A DNA stretch of 64,000 bases from Pseudomonas sp. MMS21 TM103 (GTDB taxonomy: Bacteria > Pseudomonadota > Gammaproteobacteria > Pseudomonadales > Pseudomonadaceae), in assembly GCF_022132145.1 (NCBI RefSeq), contig NZ_JAJISP010000003.1, positions 434,001 to 498,000 of the forward strand, given 5' to 3'. Below are positions 56,898-64,000 of the stretch, in pieces (positions within the stretch are counted from its first letter, which is position 1; each line of letters starts with the position of its first letter). The notes below the pieces were generated by a model. That model made no database searches, had not been told where the DNA came from, and saw only the letters and a program-made list of their open reading frames with translations. The translations under genes were made by a program, and so were the position numbers.

Positions 56898-59800
56898 TTA
56901 ATCGACACTGAAATGTGAACTGCTTACTTCTGGCAGCACCTTGCAACTCGTAGAAACAAACACTTTGAGGTTAGCATTGGGATTGCGTTGTGCCTGACTT
57001 TCTCCTGCGTGATTGACGAAATCCGCTACCCAGTTCTCGGCGGCGTCAATACCTTCGGCTTTTACCGCACGCTCATTCAGCGCAAATGTTGAGTCCCAAT
57101 TAATAATGCGTGGCGTTTCCTGCTGGTTGTCAGCAGCTTCCTTCAGCGGCGCCACATACAATGGCAAGGACCGCACATGCAGGGCTACGCTTGCCTCGGA
57201 CATATCTGCCGAGGCCATTACCACGGGCTCGACAGTCCGTCCGCCCGCGTCCAGCGTATTGCTCATGACGCCATCATCGGTGTGCTCCAGGCCAGCAGCA
57301 TGACCCAGTTCATGAGCCAGGACGGACAGCAGATCCATCTGACCGGCGGCCTCGCCACCCACTGCCTGCAGCGAGTCGCCGAACAGGGCGTACTCGGTGT
57401 CATCGGCCGGCATGGCATCGATGTACCAGCCATAACCTGCGGCGTTCAGGTCGATGAACACGGTCCCGCCCCGGTACGCACCCAACTCCAACCCAGGCAG
57501 ATCGGTAATCTGCACGTCGACACTTCTCATCAGTTCGACAGCGCTTTCGCCCACGCTCAACGACCAGCGGCGAATGGCCTCGTCGATGAGGGGTTGCAAC
57601 TGTGTCATCGTCAGGCTGACTTCACCGGTGTACTGGGCGGATGCAGCCTGTGCGGCAAGCAACGGGCTGGCGCTGCTCGGGATAGTCGGGTCATCGGTCT
57701 TTAGGCTCATGCTGTCGAACGATACCGAACCGTCCTTGGCAAACACCCCAAAGCGCCCGTCCACCGTTTCAGCGTTATAGACATGCCCAAGTACGGACTG
57801 GCCGTTAAGGGTCACGCTCACCGATGCCCCATGCAGCGAGACACCCAGGGTGTAGTCCACACCGGCCTGCAATGAGTTGTTGCTGATTGCCGCGTCGATG
57901 GTCCAGCGGCTGCCCTGAAGGTGCCCGATCAAGATCTGCTGGGTCTGTACGTCGATAGCCACCCACTTGTAATCCGTGCTGCTGTACTGATCGAAGACGA
58001 AGCCCGCCCGCGCCGTAGTGCTGAACGTGGCATTCATTTCAAGCAACGAGCCAGTCAGCTTATCCACGCCGTCCAGGCTCGCCAGGCTCAGCAGCGCGTC
58101 GCCGCCAGCGGATGCTCCGCTATAGCGACCGCCGGACAAGCTGAAGCTGCCACCACTGACCATATCCGCGCCACTGAACAACACATTGTCAGGGTTGGCG
58201 AACTGCTCGGTTCTGGAGGCCGTCGCCGCCGCGGGGACGACCAGGACCGAGATGTTATCCAGCTCACCCCGCGCATTGTTGGAGCCGAATCCGACCAGCC
58301 CCCAGTTCAAGCCATAGCTCCAGTCATCCACTACAGTCGGCTTGAAGGTATGGCTAAAGTAGGTGTTGTTATCCACGACCAAGGTGGCCGTCAGGCCATT
58401 GACCGCCAACACGACGTTGTACCAGGCATTGTTCTTCAGGCCGCCCTTCACGGATGCCTGGTCGAGCACGTGCCAGCCTGTGTCATCTCGCTGCCCCATC
58501 ACCAGCTTGTTAGTCGAGACATCGAGCCCGGCGAACTTGAAGCTGCTTGCGCTCTGGTAGTCGAAAATAATGAAGCTGTTGGCATCCCAACCGCCCACGG
58601 GTTTGTTGGCCTTGATGCTGGCCGTCACTTCGAAATACGACGGCAATGCATCTCCCACCTGATAGACCGCCACGGCATCGGCGTGCGAGGACTTGGACGA
58701 AACCTGCAGCGTACCGCCGGACACCTCCCAGGTGCCGCTATCCGGAGCCAGCGCCTGCATGGTGCCGTCGTTGAAGTTGGCCGTACGCAGCACGTCGCGC
58801 TTGCCACCCGGAATATTGCCGGCCTGCGGATCTGCCGGGGCTCCGGTCTGTGTCTGCCAGGCGAAATCCTTCTGCCGGATCAAGCCCAATTCACCCGCTG
58901 GCTCACCGTGGCGATAGGCCTGACTCGGGTCGCCGTTGGTGTCGGCAAAGCGGGTCGGATCAGCACCATCACTGGCCGAGAGGGTGTAAAGGAACTCGGC
59001 CAACTGCGGTTGTAGCGTGCGGCTTACTGTGGCCATGCCGAAGGGGGCAAACGGCACCAGGTAGGAGTTGAACTCGCCGACCCAATCAATCAGGCGGTCC
59101 CCGCCAGTATTAGCGATCAGTACATCACGCCCGGCACCACCAAAGGCGCGGTCTTCGTAGCTGGCCTGGGTGTCAGGCTGATCGTTGCGCAAGGCATTGG
59201 TGGCCTGATTGTCGTCGGCATTCAAAAGGTCATTGCCGAAACCACCGTATATATCATCGCGGCCAGTACCGCCCACCAGCCAGTCATTGCCGGTATCACC
59301 GAAGATGCGGTCATTACCATCGTTCCAGGCTTCGGGATAACCACTGGCGGTCTGGCCGACCGGCTTGGGATTGATGCCGGCAGGGACATAGGTGCCTTCG
59401 CGGGTGGAGAAGTTGAGGAACCACTCGAGGCCACCGGCATCGGTATTATTGGCCGAGCCATCGGCGTTGAGGGTAATCTTGCGCAGTGGGTCATACTCGT
59501 CATAGAGCGCGAACTCTCCAGCGCGGCGGGTACGATCGTAGTGCCAACCGTCAGGGTCTTCCGGGTTGTAACGCAGCACATCAACCGGGTTGTAGGGGTG
59601 GGTGTAGTCGCTACGAGCTATCCCCTCCAGACTGCCACCTGCGCCGTACACCTGGGTGTAGGCCTCGTTCAGCGCCTCGCCACCGAGGATGGCATCATCA
59701 CCCGAGCCGCCGTGCAGCCAATCGTTGCCCAGACCGCCGAAGATAATATCGTCGGCGTTATGCGCATCCGGCCGGCCCTGATCGTCCACTGTTTTCTTGG

Positions 59801-62800
59801 TCGTAGTGGTGAACTCGTCAGCCATGCCATTGAAGTAGAGATCGAAACTGAAGGGCGTCAGGTTGACTGCCTTCTTCAACTCCCCGTCCACATTCACGAC
59901 TGCCTGCTGGATCGAACCCGGCGTGGCGATGTATTCGTTTATCCTGTTGCCGTCGAAGGTCTTGGTGTCACCGTTGTCAGGCAACAGCGCGACCACGCCA
60001 TTGAGCGCCTCGCCATAGGTCGTGGCATTGCGGCTGGTGAGGATCCGGCCATCGTCGCCGATCACTCCGTCATCGCCAGTACCGCCACTGATCCAGTCGT
60101 TACCGTAGCCGCCAATCAGGTCGTCGTTCTGCCCTTCGCCGAACAGCACATCGTTGCCCTTGAGCCCGTAAAGCCCATCATCGCCGGACTCGCCGTGCAG
60201 TTCGTCACCTGCGCCACGGTCACTGGCGGCCGCTGCGCTGATGTCGATGCCGCCTTCGTGATAGTCGAGGAACTCGACCGCGCGAACCACAACCCGGTCA
60301 TAGGTGGCAGGGTTGCCGTCGCTGCCATAGCCTTCTGTAGCCGAGCCATGGATGTCGTAGTTGAAATTGAGGAAACCGTCATTGCTCGACACACCATTGG
60401 CGAACACTTCGCCGGTGGTTGCACGCTGGGTCTGGTTGATGCCCACCAGACGCAGGATGCGGCCGTTGTCCCCCACCAGAATGTCGGCGTCATGGGCATG
60501 GCCACCCGCCGTGGTGATGATCAGATCATCCGCCGCTGAAGCCGGCAGCCCGACACTGCGCGCCGTAACGGCATCGCCAATGTCATTGCGGCTGATGTCG
60601 GTTCCGGCGCCGCCGAACAGCAAATCACTGCCATCGGGGCGCTGGAAGGCATCGATCAAGCCGAAAAGATCAGAGCTTCCGCCCACGATGTCATCCTGGC
60701 CAAGGCCGCCAAAGATCACATCATTGCCGCCATTGCCCTCGATGTAATCGTCGCCGTCATACAAACCCTCGAAGGTGGCGTTGACCATCAGGTCCTTGCT
60801 TGGGTCCATATCGAAGCCGAAGTCGGCCATCGAGGTCGGCACTGCACCTCGGTTAGCGCCAGATTGGGTGTAATTGGTAATGCTGAAGGTGCTGCCATCG
60901 CTGCGGGTCAAGCTTAGTTGAGCCGCCGCCAGGTTTTTCGCAAAGTCTGCACCTGCTTGTACACCGATGGTACCGTCGCCCTGGATGACATCACTGCCGA
61001 GCTGACCGAATATCTCATCCTCACCCGCTCCGCCGGCAATGTAGTCGTTGCCGAACAGCTCCGGGTGGTTGGTCTGGATATCATCGCTGTGATCGAGCAG
61101 CATGATATGGAATTGCGCATGACCGCTATTGAGGTCATCGGTACGTGCCGCATAACGCGGGTCATCCATGGCATTCAGGCTAGGATCAGCAGGATCGATT
61201 ACATTGCTCGCACCACCTGCTCCTATGCCAATCAAGACCCGACCGTCATCCTCACCTTCGGTAACGCCGTAGATCAAGCTGCCATCAAGCGCACGCATGC
61301 GTACGTCAACAGCATCCGGACGGTAGCAAATTTCAGCGTTATCACCCGCTATCGCATCGGCACCCGCACCACCATCCAGACGGTCGTTGCCATCCAGAGC
61401 ACCAGCGACGTTGCTGCCGCCGATCAGAATGTCGTCGCCGTTGCCACCATAGAGCACGTCATCGCCCTGCTGGCCCATGATCAGGTCACTGCCATCCTGG
61501 CCAAAGATCAGATCATTCCCGGCTCCCGTACTCGAGTCGACGTTGATCGCCTCGAACAACAGGAACCCCTCTTGCGGGAAATCATCCCAGCAGATCGGCC
61601 GCAGGCTGGTTTCCGGGTCGAACGGCTGGTCGTTCTTGCACTCGATACGGCCCTGATCGCCGAACACCAGATCATCGCCAGCCCCGGCGTAGATGGTGTC
61701 GTCACCGCCACCGCCGAACAGCACATCATTGAATTGGCCGCCGATGATGGTGTCATTGCCACCGTCTTCGTCGTTAAATCCAAGAGTGTCGATCTTGCAC
61801 AGGGTGAACTCATGGACCGAGAACACCAACGGTGCATCAGTGCTCAGGTGATCACGGGGGGCGCTGGTCAGCAATGCGTTGTCGCCAATGGCGATATTGC
61901 TGCCGTGGCCGGTAGACACAGTGTCATCGCCTGTCCCGGCGATAACGATGTCGTTACCGTCACCGGTTGTAATGACATCATCTGCGCCCAGGGCCGTGGC
62001 GCTGGCCAGCGACCAGATACGGTCAATATCATCGGTACGCGGTGGATTGCTGGCACTGCCCTGAAGGATTTCCTCAGCCAGGTAGTCCACCAGGCCATGG
62101 TCGCCGAAGACAATGTTGTTGCCATCCAGAGCAGCGGTACCGCCACTGCTGGAGAAGCTGTTGATGGTGTCATTACCGCCGCCACCGAAGATCATGTCGC
62201 GACCAATACCGCTGATGATGCTGTCGTTGCCGTTGGCGTATTGGTTACCAAGGCCATTGACCGTACCGGCATAGGTGGAGGTCACCAGCCCCAGCACCTG
62301 AACCTGGTAATCGTCATCGGTTTTGCTGGCAACCGGATCGCCGACCGGGCGATTGGCGCCGGTATCCACGCCCAGAATCTGACCGTGGTCACCAAACAGG
62401 ATGTTCTGGCCGATACCGCCATCGATGCTGTCATTGCCCTGGCCGCCGAAGACGATGTCATCGCCGTCGCTGGCGGTAATGCTGTCGTTACCGCCCAGGC
62501 CAATTTCCGGAACGATGCTTTCAACTACATCCAGGGTGCTGATATCGCTATCCGACGTACCGTAGTAGTCGTTGCTCAGGTAGCCCATGTGGCCGAAGTC
62601 GCCGAAGATCACATCGGAGCCGCCATCACCACTGATGGTGTCGCCACCATTGCCGCCGAGAATGCGGTCACGATCGGCATTGCCGGCAATGATGTCATCA
62701 TCGCCATTGGCCGACTGATCGCTGCGGATATCGGAGACCTTGCGCACAATCAGGATTTTGTCAGCATCGTCTATCTGCTGCGCAACGATGCCGTGGTCGC

Positions 62801-64000
62801 CGAAGATGATGTCATCGCCGTCGTTGCCCTGAATCACATCCTTGCCTGCAACCAGGGTGTCGCGGTTGGAGGCTGAGTTGTCATTGTCTGGCCGCACTGC
62901 ATCGGTGGTCGGAACCGACAGCACGCGGGTAATCACATTGATATTGACGCCCGAATCGCCATAGATCTGGTCATCGCCGCCGTTGCCGATAATCAGGTCA
63001 TCACCTGAACCGCCGGCCAGCACATCACCAATCTGGCTACCAATGAGGGTGTCATTACCCGCACCGCCATAGATCACCACACCCAGGGCATCGTCACCGT
63101 AGCTGCCAGGGTTGGGCATGATGGCACTGGCATCGATCACATCGTTACCGCTGCGATCAAAGGGGTTGGCCCGCGCCAGACGATAATAAGTGCCGGCCTG
63201 AACCGGGTTCGGGCCCAACACAAAGGTGTCGGTTACATCAGCAATGTAGGGTTGCCCTGCATACCAGGAAGCGTCCTGGGAGGTATCACCGTAAATCACC
63301 AGTGGTGAGGTCGGGCCGCCACCGCCGGTGACGGTAATCCGGTCACCATCGATAGTGCCGGTGTAGGCGCCCGCAACCGGGTCTTGTACATCGAGGTTGC
63401 CGCCACCATGCACAGTGGTCAGGCCGCCATGCAGCGCATCGGTCTTCAAGGTGCTGGTGATCAGCAGCGAGTCATTACCCGAGCCCATCATCAGGTTGAA
63501 CACGTCGATATTGGAGCGATCTGGCACGCCATCAACCCCGGCCTTGCCATAGGTGATGCCGGCCGCAAAGTCAGCGTTCTCGCCATAGGCGACCTGATCG
63601 AAGTGCAGCCCGGACGCCAGCCCCATACCCGTGAGCTGGGTGCCACTGAGAACGCCTTGTTTATCCTCCATGCTCGAATCATCGAACACATTGAGGATGT
63701 CGATCGATTGTTCTTCTGGTGGCTGTACGGCAATACCGAATACCGGGCTGTTGGTTTCACCCGGCAACAGCACGGCCTCGACCAGCGGATGCACCTCGGC
63801 CCCAATGCCACCTTCGATTTCCAGGGGGCCTTTGATATCGGACAGTAGGTGTGGCTGCACGGCGAACTGCTTGGTGCCGGGGTGCAGCAAATTCTCTGCG
63901 GGATCCTGCACAGCAGTCACCGTGACTACCTGAGGAATCCACCAGTTGGTTTCATCGAAGACCACCGGCTGAGCAGTGGTCAGGCCATCGGTATGCGGGG
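56898..64000 (-). CDS. Giant RTX-repeat protein with C-terminal metzincin motif, 5' end beyond window
   Basis: The frame is open to the right edge, giving over 2360 residues of the C-terminal part. The visible N-terminal part has beta-sandwich-like stretches (N-W-W-I-P-Q-V-V-T-V-T-A-V). Several dozen RTX nonapeptides (G-G-x-G-x-D-x-L/I-x, for example G-G-A-G-N-D-T-L-I) fill about 58.9-63.1 kb and should bind calcium outside the cell. Two concanavalin-like domains (about 57.7-58.8 kb) follow. H-E-L-G-H-A-A-G-L-E-H (57282-57314) with a following Met (G-V-M) is a complete metzincin zinc site. The last 130 residues lack an obvious type I export signal. It may be a giant adhesin, S-layer or protease. 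Confidence 0.88.
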   Translation of the reverse strand, partial: PHTDGLTTAQPVVFDETNWWIPQVVTVTAVQDPAENLLHPGTKQFAVQPHLLSDIKGPLEIEGGIGAEVHPLVEAVLLPGETNSPVFGIAVQPPEEQSIDILNVFDDSSMEDKQGVLSGTQLTGMGLASGLHFDQVAYGENADFAAGITYGKAGVDGVPDRSNIDVFNLMMGSGNDSLLITSTLKTDALHGGLTTVHGGGNLDVQDPVAGAYTGTIDGDRITVTGGGGPTSPLVIYGDTSQDASWYAGQPYIADVTDTFVLGPNPVQAGTYYRLARANPFDRSGNDVIDASAIMPNPGSYGDDALGVVIYGGAGNDTLIGSQIGDVLAGGSGDDLIIGNGGDDQIYGDSGVNINVITRVLSVPTTDAVRPDNDNSASNRDTLVAGKDVIQGNDGDDIIFGDHGIVAQQIDDADKILIVRKVSDIRSDQSANGDDDIIAGNADRDRILGGNGGDTISGDGGSDVIFGDFGHMGYLSNDYYGTSDSDISTLDVVESIVPEIGLGGNDSITASDGDDIVFGGQGNDSIDGGIGQNILFGDHGQILGVDTGANRPVGDPVASKTDDDYQVQVLGLVTSTYAGTVNGLGNQYANGNDSIISGIGRDMIFGGGGNDTINSFSSSGGTAALDGNNIVFGDHGLVDYLAEEILQGSASNPPRTDDIDRIWSLASATALGADDVITTGDGNDIVIAGTGDDTVSTGHGSNIAIGDNALLTSAPRDHLSTDAPLVFSVHEFTLCKIDTLGFNDEDGGNDTIIGGQFNDVLFGGGGDDTIYAGAGDDLVFGDQGRIECKNDQPFDPETSLRPICWDDFPQEGFLLFEAINVDSSTGAGNDLIFGQDGSDLIMGQQGDDVLYGGNGDDILIGGSNVAGALDGNDRLDGGAGADAIAGDNAEICYRPDAVDVRMRALDGSLIYGVTEGEDDGRVLIGIGAGGASNVIDPADPSLNAMDDPRYAARTDDLNSGHAQFHIMLLDHSDDIQTNHPELFGNDYIAGGAGEDEIFGQLGSDVIQGDGTIGVQAGADFAKNLAAAQLSLTRSDGSTFSITNYTQSGANRGAVPTSMADFGFDMDPSKDLMVNATFEGLYDGDDYIEGNGGNDVIFGGLGQDDIVGGSSDLFGLIDAFQRPDGSDLLFGGAGTDISRNDIGDAVTARSVGLPASAADDLIITTAGGHAHDADILVGDNGRILRLVGINQTQRATTGEVFANGVSSNDGFLNFNYDIHGSATEGYGSDGNPATYDRVVVRAVEFLDYHEGGIDISAAAASDRGAGDELHGESGDDGLYGLKGNDVLFGEGQNDDLIGGYGNDWISGGTGDDGVIGDDGRILTSRNATTYGEALNGVVALLPDNGDTKTFDGNRINEYIATPGSIQQAVVNVDGELKKAVNLTPFSFDLYFNGMADEFTTTTKKTVDDQGRPDAHNADDIIFGGLGNDWLHGGSGDDAILGGEALNEAYTQVYGAGGSLEGIARSDYTHPYNPVDVLRYNPEDPDGWHYDRTRRAGEFALYDEYDPLRKITLNADGSANNTDAGGLEWFLNFSTREGTYVPAGINPKPVGQTASGYPEAWNDGNDRIFGDTGNDWLVGGTGRDDIYGGFGNDLLNADDNQATNALRNDQPDTQASYEDRAFGGAGRDVLIANTGGDRLIDWVGEFNSYLVPFAPFGMATVSRTLQPQLAEFLYTLSASDGADPTRFADTNGDPSQAYRHGEPAGELGLIRQKDFAWQTQTGAPADPQAGNIPGGKRDVLRTANFNDGTMQALAPDSGTWEVSGGTLQVSSKSSHADAVAVYQVGDALPSYFEVTASIKANKPVGGWDANSFIIFDYQSASSFKFAGLDVSTNKLVMGQRDDTGWHVLDQASVKGGLKNNAWYNVVLAVNGLTATLVVDNNTYFSHTFKPTVVDDWSYGLNWGLVGFGSNNARGELDNISVLVVPAAATASRTEQFANPDNVLFSGADMVSGGSFSLSGGRYSGASAGGDALLSLASLDGVDKLTGSLLEMNATFSTTARAGFVFDQYSSTDYKWVAIDVQTQQILIGHLQGSRWTIDAAISNNSLQAGVDYTLGVSLHGASVSVTLNGQSVLGHVYNAETVDGRFGVFAKDGSVSFDSMSLKTDDPTIPSSASPLLAAQAASAQYTGEVSLTMTQLQPLIDEAIRRWSLSVGESAVELMRSVDVQITDLPGLELGAYRGGTVFIDLNAAGYGWYIDAMPADDTEYALFGDSLQAVGGEAAGQMDLLSVLAHELGHAAGLEHTDDGVMSNTLDAGGRTVEPVVMASADMSEASVALHVRSLPLYVAPLKEAADNQQETPRIINWDSTFALNERAVKAEGIDAAENWVADFVNHAGESQAQRNPNANLKVFVSTSCKVLPEVSSSHFSVD

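Noticed and set aside
60918..62876. 652-residue plus-strand frame rich in Val, Ile and Ala
   Set aside because: It is antisense to the RTX repeats; its periodicity mirrors the Gly-Asp repeats on the coding strand.
58900..63100. CRISPR-like periodic repeats
   Set aside because: The periodicity comes from RTX nonapeptide codons in an open frame; spacers are not unique and no cas gene is present.
48461..64000. Integrative element carrying the export cluster
   Set aside because: No integrase, transposase, tRNA or direct repeat is visible at the left edge; the right edge is outside the window, so transfer cannot be shown.

Overview
The window is a piece of a Pseudomonas chromosome. Gene content, the long G+C-rich operons and gene order all point there. 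From hpt through upp, uraA, hemH, phr, pagL, murI, moeB, prmC, prfA, hemA, lolB, ispE, tRNA-Gln, prs, rplY, pth and ychF the order follows the block I know from P. aeruginosa PAO1, and mvaT, a Pct-type chemoreceptor and pagL are Pseudomonas genes. The species cannot be fixed from the sequence, but it is not P. aeruginosa, because the segments between the conserved genes differ.

Layout. 1-9.6 kb: a cut-off M14 carboxypeptidase, a Sel1 lipoprotein, a decayed SDR gene, a HerA-like ATPase, an amino-acid chemoreceptor, a pirin, a CBS protein, purU and mvaT. 9.7-18.2 kb: sbcB, then six overlapping genes (RDD, SpoIIM, DUF4129, DUF4350, MoxR ATPase, DUF58) that look like one membrane-associated MoxR operon. 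18.2-25.3 kb: purine and uracil salvage (hpt, upp, uraA), an MFS gene flanked by two related palindromes, hemH and an SDR-like epimerase. 25.4-35.8 kb: a probable light regulon. Three sites match T(G/A)TACA-N12-TGTA(C/T)A, the operator reported for the P. putida LitR-type regulator PplR1. One lies before a renalase/Trp-rich protein pair and two before an operon encoding a DUF523-DUF1722 protein, a LitR-like MerR regulator, CPD photolyase, an NTF2-like protein, an SDR, a flavoprotein, DUF1365, a cyclopropane/furan fatty-acid-type methyltransferase and DUF2878. 35.8-48.5 kb: pagL, the housekeeping runs murI-moeB-prmC and prfA-hemA, a TPR lipoprotein, lolB-ispE, two identical tRNA-Gln genes, prs, rplY, pth and ychF.

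48.8-64 kb (accessory, minus strand): the most unusual part. A giant RTX-repeat protein with a C-terminal metzincin zinc site runs off the right edge and is followed by a SapC-family gene. A four-gene operon comes next: a GAF-HlyD fusion, a PqqD-like/M50 protease/HlyD fusion, a truncated SecA paralogue and a stand-alone HlyD adaptor. No ABC transporter is present in the window. I infer a dedicated export and processing machine for the giant protein in which the SecA-like ATPase takes the place of the usual type I ABC ATPase. This is a hypothesis from gene content.
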